Shown here: piece by piece, positions 14,747 through 23,243 of the stretch
Numbering within the stretch: the stretch's first letter is position 1
How the letters are laid out: every line of letters starts with the position of its first letter
From: MADRE2 sp964397015
GTDB taxonomy: Bacteria > Desulfobacterota > Desulfobacteria > Desulfobacterales > Desulfobacteraceae
Assembly: GCA_964397015.1 (NCBI GenBank)
Contig: CAYNHL010000050.1
Coordinates: forward strand, 1-23,776
Reading direction: 5' to 3'
Length of the DNA stretch: 23,776 nucleotides
Position numbers and translations under genes: made by a program
The notes under the pieces: generated by a model
Databases searched by the model: none
What the model was told of the DNA's origin: nothing
Seen by the model: only the letters and a program-made list of their open reading frames with translations

Positions 14747-17364
14747 GACAGGGCGGTAAAAACTGATTCCAGTGCCTTGTCCAGGTTTTCGACCCGGGGG
14801 CCTCCGGCCTGCGCCATGTCCGGCCGTCCGCCGCCGCCGCCTCCGACAATGGCTGCCGCCGCATTGACAATGTCCCCGGCCTTGTACCGGTCGGTAAGGT
14901 CGTCGGTGACTCCTGCAATCAGCAGGGCTTTCTTGTTGGAACTGGCCCCGAGCAGTATGATGCCGGACTTTATTTTTGCCTTGAATTTGTCTGCAAGATC
15001 CCGCATCTGGGATGGATTTTCAATTTCCACCCGCCTGGAAAGAACCTTGACACCATTGACAATCCTGATCTGGTTGTCAATGTCATCCAGTGATTTTGTG
15101 GCCAGGGCAGCCTTGACCGATGTCAGTTCCTTTTCAAGCGTTTTTTTATCTGTTACCAGCTGTCCGACTCTCCGGCCTATATTGGACCGGTCTGTTTTCA
15201 GCATGGCGGACAGGTCATCCAGGGTGGACACGAGAGAATGCATGTGGTCGACGGCCGCCTGCCCGGTAACAGCCTCTATTCTTCTTACACCCGAGGCAAT
15301 GCCTGTTTCTGACAGGATACTGAAAAGACCGATATCTCCTGATTGACGGGCATGGGTTCCACCGCACAGTTCACGGGAAAAATCTCCCTGGCTGACCACC
15401 CTTACAGTATCACCGTACTTTTCTTCGAACAGGGCAGTGGCACCCGATTTACGGGCATCTTCCATGGACATTTCACGGGTATTTACCGGGTGGTTTTCAC
15501 GGATGCGGCGGTTGACTTCATTTTCGATAGACTGCAATGTGTCCCTGTCCACCGGGGAAAAATGGGTAAAGTCAAACCTTAGCCGTGTCGGGGTCACCAG
15601 GGAACCGGCCTGCTTGACATGGTCGCCCAGCACTTTTCGCAGTGCGGCGTGAAGAATGTGGGTGGCGGTATGGTTGCGGGCTGTGTCCTGCCTCTTTTCT
15701 GCATCCGGACACATCGAGGCGCTTTCGCCTTTACTCACGGTCCCTTTGACCACCCTGGCCCTGTGTATGACAAGACCGGACGGGTCCGCGACTGTATCCG
15801 TGACTTCCATGGTTCCATGATCTGTCCGGATGATGCCGGTATCACCGGCCTGTCCGCCGGATTCAGCATAAAACGGGGTCCGGGTCGTCACCAGTTCAAT
15901 TTCGTCACCAATGCCTGCTGTTTCGACCTCGAGGCCCTCCCTGACCATCAGGCAGATATCCGCCCTGCATTCAAGGCCGTCATGGCCGGTGAACACGGTC
16001 CTGATTCCTTTTGATGTCAAGGTCTTATAAGCCTCGCAGGTGCCGGTGAACTTTACAGTGGAGCGTGAGCGCTCTTTCTGCCTGGCCATGGCGGCGTTAA
16101 ACCCGTCCATGTCCAGGGTGATGTCCATTTCCTTGGTATGGTCTGCAATGATGTCTACCGGGAATCCATAGGTGTCGTATAGCTTGAAAATTATATCCCC
16201 GTCCAGGACGGTTTTCTTCTCTGCCGACAGGTCGGCGATTGTGGCTTCCAAAAGCTTGATGCCGTTGTCAAGGGTCTGCAGAAAACCTTCTTCCTCGTTC
16301 CTGACCACGTTGAGGATGAACGCTGAGGATTCATCGAGCTCCGGATAGGCATCGGCCATTATATCGAATACGGTCTGGACCGCATGGTGCATGAAAGGCT
16401 TGTCAAATCCCAGGGCACGGCCATACCTGATGGCCCGCCGCATGATTCTCCTCAGCACATATCCCCTGCCTTCATTGGCAGGCAGAACACCGTCACAGAT
16501 CAAAAAGGCCGTGGCCCTGGCGTGGTCTGAAATGACTTTCATGGCAACGCTGACCTCGTGGGATTCGTCTCTTTTTTTACCTGACAGGGATTCAACCGTC
16601 TCCATGATGGGAACAAACAGGTCGGTTTCATAGTTGGTGCGGACATCCTGGAGCACACAGCTTATCCGTTCAAGTCCAAGGCCTGTATCGATGCTGGGTT
16701 CCGGCAGCGGGGTCATCCGGCCGGTCTCGTCCCGGTCAAACTGCATGAACACAAGGTTCCAGAGTTCCAGGTAGCGGTCACAGTCACATCCGACCGCACA
16801 GTCGGCACGGTCACACCCGAATTCAGGCCCGCGGTCGATGTGGATTTCACTGCACGGGCCGCAGGGGCCGGTATCACCCATGGCCCAGAAATTATCGGCT
16901 TCCCCGAGCCGCACGATCCGTTCTTCAGGAACACCGATATGGTCCTTCCACAGGTTGAAGGCCTCGTCATCGTCCAGGTATACAGAAACCCACAGCCTGT
17001 CCCTGTCAAAACCGTAACCACTGGTCAAAAGGTCCCACCCGTATTCAATAGCCTCTTTCTTGAAATATTCGCCAAAGGAAAAATTGCCCAGCATTTCGAA
17101 AAAGGTATGGTGCCGGGCAGTATAACCGACATTTTCAAGGTCGTTGTGCTTGCCTCCGGCACGGACACATTTCTGGGCCGTTACCGCCGTGGCGTAATCT
17201 CTTTTTTCATCGCCGGTGAAAACCCGCTTGAACTGAACCATTCCGGCATTTGTAAACAAGAGGGTCGGGTCATCTGCAGGCACCAGTGAGGCGCTTCGTA
17301 CTTCTTTATGCCCGTGTTTTTTAAAATAATCTATGAACAGTTTTCTGGCATCATTGCCCTTCAT
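14743..17364 (-). CDS. alaS: Alanyl-tRNA synthetase
   Basis: AlaRS charges tRNA-Ala and edits mischarged Ser and Gly. At 873 residues it is full length. The class II catalytic core begins at the N-terminus (F-I-D-Y-F-K-K-H-G-H...L-F-T-N-A-G-M-V-Q-F-K). The editing domain holds the zinc-site H-T-A-T-H (about 564-568) and C-G-G-T-H (from about 666). The C-Ala domain ends in the V-G-G-G-G-G-G-R-P-D-M-A-Q-A-G-G motif. The ATG is preceded by AGGAG at normal spacing. It lies 33 bases after recA and overlaps yejB by ATGA. A recA-alaS order is frequent in proteobacteria. An extra Cys-rich stretch (C-D-R-A-D-C-A-V-G-C-D-C-D) sits within the catalytic core, as in many AlaRS. Confidence 0.98.
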   Translation of the reverse strand: MKGNDARKLFIDYFKKHGHKEVRSASLVPADDPTLLFTNAGMVQFKRVFTGDEKRDYATAVTAQKCVRAGGKHNDLENVGYTARHHTFFEMLGNFSFGEYFKKEAIEYGWDLLTSGYGFDRDRLWVSVYLDDDEAFNLWKDHIGVPEERIVRLGEADNFWAMGDTGPCGPCSEIHIDRGPEFGCDRADCAVGCDCDRYLELWNLVFMQFDRDETGRMTPLPEPSIDTGLGLERISCVLQDVRTNYETDLFVPIMETVESLSGKKRDESHEVSVAMKVISDHARATAFLICDGVLPANEGRGYVLRRIMRRAIRYGRALGFDKPFMHHAVQTVFDIMADAYPELDESSAFILNVVRNEEEGFLQTLDNGIKLLEATIADLSAEKKTVLDGDIIFKLYDTYGFPVDIIADHTKEMDITLDMDGFNAAMARQKERSRSTVKFTGTCEAYKTLTSKGIRTVFTGHDGLECRADICLMVREGLEVETAGIGDEIELVTTRTPFYAESGGQAGDTGIIRTDHGTMEVTDTVADPSGLVIHRARVVKGTVSKGESASMCPDAEKRQDTARNHTATHILHAALRKVLGDHVKQAGSLVTPTRLRFDFTHFSPVDRDTLQSIENEVNRRIRENHPVNTREMSMEDARKSGATALFEEKYGDTVRVVSQGDFSRELCGGTHARQSGDIGLFSILSETGIASGVRRIEAVTGQAAVDHMHSLVSTLDDLSAMLKTDRSNIGRRVGQLVTDKKTLEKELTSVKAALATKSLDDIDNQIRIVNGVKVLSRRVEIENPSQMRDLADKFKAKIKSGIILLGASSNKKALLIAGVTDDLTDRYKAGDIVNAAAAIVGGGGGGRPDMAQAGGPRVENLDKALESVFTALS

Positions 17365-17397
17365 TGTGCAGCTCCTGAAACAATGTGAATCAAATTA

Positions 17398-18435
17398 TCA
17401 TTTTTTTCCGTTTTCCGGCACAGGCTCAGGTTTGGGGGGTTCACCAATACCCATTGCCTGCCTGACTTTTTGTTCAATGGTGTCGAAGATATCCGGGTTC
17501 TGGGTCAAAAACACCTTGACCGTCTCCCGGCCCTGGCCGATGCGTTCTCCTTCAAACGAATACCAGGACCCACTTTTTTCGATGAGAGACAGGTCCACTG
17601 CCATGTCGAGAAGGTCTCCTGTTTTTGAGATGCCCTCTCCGTACATGAGGTCAAACTCTATGTCCTTGAACGGGGGGGCCAGTTTGTTCTTGACCACCTT
17701 GACCTTGGTCCGGTTGCCGACGATATCCTGTCCGTCTTTTATGGGGGCGGCCCTGCGTATTTCAAGCCGCATGGTTGAATAGAATTTAAGGGCGTTCCCG
17801 CCGGTGGTGGTTTCCGGGTTGCCGTACACCACACCAATTTTCATGCGGATCTGGTTGATGAAGATAATGGTGGTATGGGTCCTGCCTATGTTGGCGGTCA
17901 GTTTTCTCAACGCCTGGGACATCAGCCTGGCCTGGAGACCCATGTGGGAATCGCCCATCTCTCCTTCGATTTCGGACCTGGGGACCAGGGCTGCCACGGA
18001 ATCCACTATCATGACATCTACGCCCCCGCTTCTGACGAGCATGTCGGCTATTTCAAGCGCCTGTTCACCTGTGTCGGGCTGGGAAACCAGCAGTTCGTCA
18101 CAGTCAACCCCGAGTCGCTTTGCATATGCCACGTCCAGGGCGTGTTCCGCATCTATAAACGCTGCTATGCCGCCTTTTTTCTGGGCCTGGGCCACGGCAT
18201 GCAGGGCAAGGGTGGTTTTTCCGGAGCTTTCCGGGCCATAGATTTCAATCACCCGTCCCCTGGGGTATCCCCCCACACCAAGGGCCTTGTCCAGTGCCAG
18301 AGAGCCGGAAGGGATCACCGGAACAGCCTCGACCTGGCGCCCCCCCAGTTTCATTATGGATCCCTTTCCAAACTGCCTTTCTATCTGGTTCATGGCGGTT
18401 TGTACCGCTTTTTGCTTTTCTGTCTCGTTTCCCAT
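17398..18435 (-). CDS. recA: Recombinase RecA
   Basis: RecA forms filaments on single-stranded DNA, drives homologous recombination and triggers LexA self-cleavage. The 345-residue product shows the N-terminal oligomerisation segment (R-Q-F-G-K-G-S-I-M-K-L-G), Walker A GPESSGKT (67-74), Walker B V-M-I-V-D-S-V-A-A-L, loop 1 E-I-E-G-E-M-G-D-S-H-M-G, and I-F-I-N-Q-I-R-M-K-I-G with loop 2 N-P-E-T-T-T-G-G-N-A-L-K-F-Y. The acidic C-terminal tail is short and Pro-rich. AGAGGG precedes the ATG. It follows pgpA by 15 bases, so it depends on transcription from upstream of pgpA or further. No recX lies downstream and no obvious inverted LexA site was found directly upstream. No intein is present. Confidence 0.99.
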   Translation of the reverse strand: MGNETEKQKAVQTAMNQIERQFGKGSIMKLGGRQVEAVPVIPSGSLALDKALGVGGYPRGRVIEIYGPESSGKTTLALHAVAQAQKKGGIAAFIDAEHALDVAYAKRLGVDCDELLVSQPDTGEQALEIADMLVRSGGVDVMIVDSVAALVPRSEIEGEMGDSHMGLQARLMSQALRKLTANIGRTHTTIIFINQIRMKIGVVYGNPETTTGGNALKFYSTMRLEIRRAAPIKDGQDIVGNRTKVKVVKNKLAPPFKDIEFDLMYGEGISKTGDLLDMAVDLSLIEKSGSWYSFEGERIGQGRETVKVFLTQNPDIFDTIEQKVRQAMGIGEPPKPEPVPENGKK

Positions 18436-18450
18436 TGATACCCTCTTTAA

Positions 18451-18915
18451 TTAAATGAAGTCCAAACTGTTGAGCACTCCCAAAATAATTCCACTATAAA
18501 GCCCGGCCACTACATCGTCAAGTACGATTCCGGCTCCGCCCGGTAAATTTGACTCAAACCACTTGACAGGGAACGGCTTGGCGATATCAAACACCCTGAA
18601 AACTAGAAAACCGATCGCAAGGGACAGCCATGACACGGGCACGGTGGACATGGCAATGGCAAATCCGGCGATTTCATCGATCACGATGCATCCGGGATCT
18701 TTTTGTCCGATAATGGTTTCAGCCATGCCCGCGATCCATATGGCGGCCAGTACCAGGCCTGTCAGGTAGGCCGCGGCAAAGGCCGGAGGTATCCAGATAA
18801 GCAGCAGGGCAAAAGGAATACCGGCCAGGGTGCCGAATGTTCCCGGAGCCAGGGGTATTTTTCCTGTAAACGCCCCGGTGGCAATGAAAAGAACGGCCTT
18901 TTTGGATACGGTCAT
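18451..18915 (-). CDS. pgpA: Phosphatidylglycerophosphatase A
   Basis: PgpA removes the terminal phosphate of phosphatidylglycerol phosphate to give phosphatidylglycerol, the substrate of the cardiolipin synthase encoded further right. The 154-residue membrane protein has the family motifs G-K-I-P-L-A-P-G-T-F-G-T-L (18-30), I-V-I-D-E-I-A-G (about 77-84), F-R-V-F-D-I-A-K-P-F-P and G-I-V-L-D-D-V-V-A-G, which hold the acidic metal-binding residues. Three or four hydrophobic helices are visible. A Shine-Dalgarno GAGG precedes the ATG. It lies 53 bases after larC and 15 bases before recA. A TTGACA-type promoter in that 53-base gap is noted separately. Confidence 0.95.
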   Translation of the reverse strand: MTVSKKAVLFIATGAFTGKIPLAPGTFGTLAGIPFALLLIWIPPAFAAAYLTGLVLAAIWIAGMAETIIGQKDPGCIVIDEIAGFAIAMSTVPVSWLSLAIGFLVFRVFDIAKPFPVKWFESNLPGGAGIVLDDVVAGLYSGIILGVLNSLDFI

Positions 18916-18921
18916 GGTCCT

Positions 18922-18950
18922 CTTTTATCTTTTGCACAATCCTGTGTCAA
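18922..18950 (-). promoter_or_regulatory. Candidate sigma-70 promoter before pgpA-recA
   Basis: On the minus strand a perfect TTGACA (complement of 18945-18950), a 17-base spacer and TAAAAG (complement of 18922-18927, 4/6 to consensus) lie between larC and pgpA. Transcription would start at or within a few bases of the pgpA ATG (18915), so a transcript from here would translate recA and the genes beyond normally but might bypass the pgpA ribosome binding site. The spacer contains CACA-N4-TGTG, part of an imperfect TTG-CACA/TGTG-CAA dyad, a conceivable regulator site. Confidence 0.4.
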
Positions 18951-18968
18951 GGGGGCAGGGCAGGTCCG

Positions 18969-20183
18969 TCAATCTGCGGATTCTCCATTTCCCCGGTCAG
19001 TATCCCGCTGAACCTGGCAGTACACATCTTTAAGCGGCATTCCAAGGTTTTCGGCAATACGGCGGCATTCTTCATATTCCGGCACATAGCGGTCACTGGT
19101 TTCCGGGGAAACGAATTTTTTGACCTTTACAGTGCCGAACCGTGTCATGATATCGACCAGTTCCCGTTCCAGGCACTGCCGGCTGGCCCTGTAATACCTG
19201 ACACCGGCAGTAGTGGTCTGAATCATTATTTCATTTACAATTTCAAGGGTCCTGTCCACCGGGCAGAGCACCTCCAGGCGTGTTCCGGGCCGGTTTTTTT
19301 TCATCTGCACCGGAATGTGACAGACATCGAGAGCCCCTTTTTCAAACAGGCGGGGCATGACAAAGGAGAAGATTTCCGGGTTCATATCATCGATATCCGT
19401 TTGAACGATCATTACCTCTGCCGGCGGAGTACAGCCTCCTGCAGCCTCTTTTTTCTCTTCCGGCTGTCTGCCTGTTATCATCCTGAGAAGGTTGGGAGGA
19501 TGATCCGGGCCGAAATCCTTTTTGCCTGCGCCGTAACCGGTCTTCTCCATGATCATGTCCGGCATGGGGCCGAATGAGCCGGTCATGGTGGTCAAAACAG
19601 CGGCACCTGTCGGTGTAACCGTTTCTGACAAAACTGAAGTCCCCCGCACGGGAACTCCTGCAAGCAGGGCAAGGGTGGCTGGCGCAGGTGCCGGGATAAT
19701 GCCGTGGCTGCATTTGATGGTGCCGCCGGATCCAAGCGGAACTCTTGATGCGTATACGGAAGAAATGTCCAGGTATTCAAGGCATAGAAAAGATCCGATA
19801 ATATCCACAAGCGCATCGAGTCCGCCCACCTCGTGAAAATGGACCGTGTTGATGTCCTGTTGGTGAATACGGGCTTCGGCCGATGCGATTTTTTCAAAAG
19901 CTTCGAGGCTCAGGGTTTTTACCTTTGCTGAAAGAGAGGCATTTTCAATAAGGTGTTTTATGTCTGAATACTGTCTGGAGGTCGTGCTGTCATGAACATC
20001 GACATGAATATCAGTGGCAGCCAGGTGTTGTTTTTGGACATGCATTGTCCGTATGCCGAATCCGGAAAGGGGAATGCCCTCGAGCTGCTCTTGAAGCCAG
20101 TCCGCCGGGACACCAATGTCCAGGAAAGCTCCAAGGATCATGTCTCCGCTGATTCCGGAAATCATGTCAATGTAGAGAATCAT
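18969..20183 (-). CDS. larC: Nickel-pincer cofactor biosynthesis protein LarC
   Basis: LarC inserts nickel into the pyridinium bisthiocarboxylate mononucleotide to complete the nickel-pincer cofactor of lactate racemase and related enzymes. The 404-residue protein (formerly DUF111) starts with D-M-I-S-G-I-S-G-D-M-I-L-G-A and has H-F-H-E-V-G-G-L-D-A (115-124), then G-S-G-G-T-I-K-C-S-H-G and P-A-P-A-P-A-T-L-A-L-L. The C-terminal half contains D-D-M-N-P-E and E-x-x-L-x-R-x-x-L region counterparts. Both parts are in one open frame, unlike lactobacilli, where larC1/larC2 are joined by a programmed frameshift. larA, larB and larE are not in the window. It starts in an ATGA overlap with the upstream peptidase gene. 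Confidence 0.92.
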   Translation of the reverse strand: MILYIDMISGISGDMILGAFLDIGVPADWLQEQLEGIPLSGFGIRTMHVQKQHLAATDIHVDVHDSTTSRQYSDIKHLIENASLSAKVKTLSLEAFEKIASAEARIHQQDINTVHFHEVGGLDALVDIIGSFLCLEYLDISSVYASRVPLGSGGTIKCSHGIIPAPAPATLALLAGVPVRGTSVLSETVTPTGAAVLTTMTGSFGPMPDMIMEKTGYGAGKKDFGPDHPPNLLRMITGRQPEEKKEAAGGCTPPAEVMIVQTDIDDMNPEIFSFVMPRLFEKGALDVCHIPVQMKKNRPGTRLEVLCPVDRTLEIVNEIMIQTTTAGVRYYRASRQCLERELVDIMTRFGTVKVKKFVSPETSDRYVPEYEECRRIAENLGMPLKDVYCQVQRDTDRGNGESAD

Positions 20184-21325
20184 TCAGGACCTGTTCCATT
20201 TTGGGCATGGATACTGATGATTTCCAGCAGCAGCCGGGTCGTCTTTATCATGTCTGCCAGGGCGATGTGCTCCTTTGTCGTGTGAACGTCTTTCATTCCT
20301 GTGCCTAGAACGCCTCCTACAATACCTTTGCTGAAGAACACATTGGCGTCGGCACCTCCGCCGATGGTTTTGGCGGCAAGATCATATCCCAGGTTTGAAG
20401 ACGCTTTCCTTGCAAGTGTGATCACCTCGTGATCTTCGGGAATATCGGTTCTTGAAAAATCCCGGATGACCCGGGTGTCAACTTTCGGCAGCCCGTCGCC
20501 GTTACCGAATTTAAGGCATGTTTTTTCAAAAGCCTTGACAATGGAGTTGGTAACCTTGTCCAGTTTGTCATCATCGTGGCTTCTGGCCTCGCCTTCAATC
20601 TGCACAAAATCCGGGATGATGTTGGTAGCCCTGCCGCCTGTTATGGTTCCAAGATTACATGTGGTTTCCTCGTCAATCCGTCCCAGGGACAGTGAGGCAA
20701 TGGCCTCGGATGCGACCTGTATGGCTGAAATACCTTTTTCAGGGGCTGCCCCGGCATGGGCCGCCCTGCCATGGATGCTGATATCGATTTTGTTGGCCGA
20801 CGGCGCCTTGACAACTATCCCTTCGGTGTCAGTAGAATCCAGAATATAGCCGAACCCGGCATCCAAAAGGGTGTAATCCAGGTTTACGGCGCCCAGCAGT
20901 CCGATCTCTTCACATATGGTGAACACGACCTCGATGGGCGGGCAGGGGAGGCTGTTTTCATTGATACAGTCCATGACTTCAAGGATGATTGCCAGCGCTG
21001 ATTTGTCGTCTGCGCCCAGGATAGTCGTTCCGTCGCTTGTGAATATACCGTTTTCGAACAGTACCTTGACTCCTTTACCTGGCTCCACAGTGTCCATGTG
21101 GCCGGAAAGGAACATGGGGGCTGCATTGGTGTTCCCCTCGAACCTGGCTATCAGGTTACCTGTCTGCCCGCCGACCTTTTCACCGGCGGTATCAAAGATG
21201 ACCTTTGCACCCATTTTTGTCAGATAATCGGCCAGGACAGAGGCTATCTCCCCTTCCTGCCTTGAAACAGAATCGATTTGAGCCAGCTGTGTAAACCGCC
21301 GGGTAATCCGGTCCGAGTTGATCAT
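20180..21325 (-). CDS. M20 family metallopeptidase, PepT-like
   Basis: I choose the ATG at 21325 (381 residues), because AGGAG sits about ten bases upstream and the protein then begins like PepT-type enzymes. The frame stays open to an ATG at 21442, but those 39 codons are not family-like. Di-zinc M20 residues are visible: H76-M-D78 (L-S-G-H-M-D-T-V), A-D106-D-K-S-A, catalytic C-E139-E140-I-G, a D in I-L-D-S-T-D-T-E near 163, and a late His in K-D-V-H-T-T-K-E-H. The dimerisation domain begins G-R-A-A-H-A-G. Peptidase T removes N-terminal residues from tripeptides; the exact substrate here is unknown. It heads the minus-strand run leading to larC, pgpA and recA. Confidence 0.9.
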   Translation of the reverse strand: MINSDRITRRFTQLAQIDSVSRQEGEIASVLADYLTKMGAKVIFDTAGEKVGGQTGNLIARFEGNTNAAPMFLSGHMDTVEPGKGVKVLFENGIFTSDGTTILGADDKSALAIILEVMDCINENSLPCPPIEVVFTICEEIGLLGAVNLDYTLLDAGFGYILDSTDTEGIVVKAPSANKIDISIHGRAAHAGAAPEKGISAIQVASEAIASLSLGRIDEETTCNLGTITGGRATNIIPDFVQIEGEARSHDDDKLDKVTNSIVKAFEKTCLKFGNGDGLPKVDTRVIRDFSRTDIPEDHEVITLARKASSNLGYDLAAKTIGGGADANVFFSKGIVGGVLGTGMKDVHTTKEHIALADMIKTTRLLLEIISIHAQNGTGPE

Positions 21326-21373
21326 ATATAAAAGTCTCCTGTAATTTTTTAAGTGCTGCCATGTGCAAACCAG

Positions 21374-21403
21374 TTGACAAGCAAAGCAACTATATACTAA
21401 ATT
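21374..21403 (+). promoter_or_regulatory. Possible promoter for cls
   Basis: A perfect TTGACA (21374-21379) is followed after 18 bases by TAAATT (21398-21403, 4/6 match to TATAAT). It lies about 70 bases before the cls start, in the divergent gap with the M20 peptidase gene. Other -10 choices at non-optimal spacing exist in the same AT-rich stretch. Confidence 0.35.
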
Positions 21404-21471
21404 TTTGCCGTGAATACTATACAAAATTATCCAGGGCACCATGAAGCATACCTGGGATTGAACGGACAGCC

Positions 21472-22923
21472 ATGATGATTTCCTGGGATACTTTATTCCT
21501 GATCGCTCTTTATATTTCCATTTTTATCATGGTGCTTTACCTGCTGCTTGACAACAGGGAGACAGGCACTACTCTTTCCTGGATGCTGATTTTTTTCTTT
21601 CTTCCATTTGCAGGACTGCTGCTTTATTTTGTTTTCGGCAGGGGCATGCGCAAGAAAAAGAAGAACCGTCTTGTCCGCCAGAATCTTGAAACCCGCCTGC
21701 AGGAAATGCACGGTGAGCTTCTCGATCACCAGGAAGAAGAAAGGCAGGTACTGCACAGCCGGTACCAGACCACGGAAAACCGCAAGCTCATACGGCTTTT
21801 GAGAACCAATTCCGATTCCATTTTGACACGGCATAACGAGGTGGAGATCTTTTTTTCCGGCTATGACAAATTCAACCGCCTGAAAGAGGACCTGGCATCG
21901 GCTGAAGCATACATTCACATGGAATATTTTATCTGGCGCAGGGATGTACTGACCCGGGAAATAACACAGATTCTCAAGACAAAAGCGGCCCAGGGGGTAA
22001 AGGTCCGCATTTCCTATGATGAAGTGGGAAACTACCTGCCGGCACGGTACCTTAAAAGTCTTAGAAAATGCGGTATACACATCCACCCGAACCATCATTT
22101 CCTGTCGGCTCTTAAAATTCATACCCTGAATTACAGGAATCACCGCAAACTGGTGATCATCGACGGTCATACCGGTTATCTCGGGGGCATGAACATGGGG
22201 CAGGAATATATTGACGGCGGAGAGAGGTTCCCCGAGTGGCGGGACACCCATATAAGGATCAGGGGTGAATCCGTGGCTGTCCTCCAGGAGGTGTTTGCCG
22301 TGGGATGGATGAACATTACGGGCGAGGATATAAAAAAAACATGTCCTTTTTTGAAAACCGAACCCGTTATCGACGGCACCCATATCCAGATTACAACGTC
22401 CGGGCCCGACTCGGAATGGGAATCCATCAAGCAGCTTTACTTCCAGCTGATTTCCTCGGCAGACAACCATATCTATATCCATTCTCCTTATTTCATACCG
22501 GATTCAAGCCTTGTCATGGCATTGAAAACAGCCGCGCTCAGCGGGGTGGAGGTGCGGATCATCCTGACCGGTTTCCTGGATAAACGCCTGCCTTTCTGGG
22601 CCGCGCTGACCTACCTTGAAGATCTTTTGAGTGCCGGGGTGCGCTTTTTTTACTATACAAAGGGCTTCATGCACGCCAAGGCCATTGTCGTGGATTCGCA
22701 GACCTGTTCAGTGGGTACCGCCAACATGGACATCCGTTCCTTTGCATTGAATTACGAAATAAACGCCCTGATTTATGACACCAAGGTTGCCGCTCAACTT
22801 GAAGACATTTTTTTCACCGATATCCAGAATTCACGTGAATTTACCTTGAGAGATTACGCCCGGATCAGCAGGATGGGTCGATTGAGAAATTCTTTGGCCC
22901 GCCTTTTTGCTCCGCTGCTCTGA
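21472..22923 (+). CDS. cls: Cardiolipin synthase
   Basis: Cls joins two phosphatidylglycerol molecules into cardiolipin at the inner membrane. The 483-residue protein has two N-terminal hydrophobic helices (about 7-27 and 35-56) linked by L-D-N-R-E-T-G-T-T-L-S-W, then a basic stretch. Two phospholipase-D HKD motifs follow: H-R-K-L-V-I-I-D-G (from 224) and H-A-K-A-I-V-V-D (from 401), each with the downstream G-G-M-N / G-T-A-N-M-D segment. Two adjacent ATG codons (21472 and 21475) could start it; a weak GGAC lies at 21464-21467. An imperfect hairpin (21429-21435 with 21451-21458) lies just upstream of this weak site. The product complements PgpA encoded on the other strand. Confidence 0.95.
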   Translation: MMISWDTLFLIALYISIFIMVLYLLLDNRETGTTLSWMLIFFFLPFAGLLLYFVFGRGMRKKKKNRLVRQNLETRLQEMHGELLDHQEEERQVLHSRYQTTENRKLIRLLRTNSDSILTRHNEVEIFFSGYDKFNRLKEDLASAEAYIHMEYFIWRRDVLTREITQILKTKAAQGVKVRISYDEVGNYLPARYLKSLRKCGIHIHPNHHFLSALKIHTLNYRNHRKLVIIDGHTGYLGGMNMGQEYIDGGERFPEWRDTHIRIRGESVAVLQEVFAVGWMNITGEDIKKTCPFLKTEPVIDGTHIQITTSGPDSEWESIKQLYFQLISSADNHIYIHSPYFIPDSSLVMALKTAALSGVEVRIILTGFLDKRLPFWAALTYLEDLLSAGVRFFYYTKGFMHAKAIVVDSQTCSVGTANMDIRSFALNYEINALIYDTKVAAQLEDIFFTDIQNSREFTLRDYARISRMGRLRNSLARLFAPLL

Positions 22924-23100
22924 ATTTCGGTCCTGCCGGACGTAGTCGTATCTCAGTGCTACCCTGTGCCGACCCTAAGTAAAAAAAAAGGGGGGGGGTA
23001 TTATCAGACTGGCCCCTGAACCGCAACAATTCGCTGGCGCTCAAACAGGTTGCGGTTGACTCCCTGGTCGTTCGCATTCCGATACAGATTTTTTATCACT
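22924..23100. other. Intergenic segment with homopolymer pair and inverted repeat
   Basis: No gene is visible here. The segment contains GTCC-TGCC-GGAC (from about 22931), a run of nine A (22981-22989) directly followed by nine G (22990-22998), and a 9-bp perfect inverted repeat (23019-23057). It has the feel of a dispersed intergenic repeat or remnant rather than a regulatory leader. It abuts the left end of the IS4-type element. Confidence 0.4.
23019..23057. repeat. 9-bp perfect inverted repeat, 21-base loop
   Basis: AACCGCAAC (23019-23027) and GTTGCGGTT (23049-23057) flank a 21-base loop that itself contains CGC-TG-GCG. It may be a REP-like palindrome. It is not followed by a U-tract, so it is not a convincing terminator for cls. 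Confidence 0.55.
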
Positions 23101-23208
23101 AGTGTCCGGTTAAGATTTTAATTTTCATGTATAACCTATTGAAAAATAACAAAAATCTATCAAAAATTGGGTGGCGACCTCTTGATTTTACAGATTTGAA
23201 TCGATACA

Positions 23209-23237
23209 CCCCTTCACATCATAACTCAGTGAGGGGG
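23209..23237 (+). promoter_or_regulatory. Hairpin masking the transposase ribosome binding site
   Basis: CCCCTTCAC (23209-23217) can pair with GTGAGGGGG (23229-23237) as a 9-bp stem with one G-U pair and an 11-base loop. The 3' arm contains the Shine-Dalgarno GAGGGGG (23231-23237), six bases before the ATG at 23244. Translation would be limited while the hairpin is folded. This is a known strategy of insertion sequences to keep readthrough transcripts from making transposase. Confidence 0.6.
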
Positions 23238-23243
23238 ATCGAA

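Noticed and set aside
21326..21442. 39-codon extension of the M20 peptidase
   Set aside because: A good AGGAG lies just before the ATG at 21325, and the extra residues are not family-like. The stretch is better read as the divergent promoter region.
21493..22482. 329-codon minus-strand ORF opposite cls
   Set aside because: It is an antisense shadow of a clear cardiolipin synthase with both HKD motifs.
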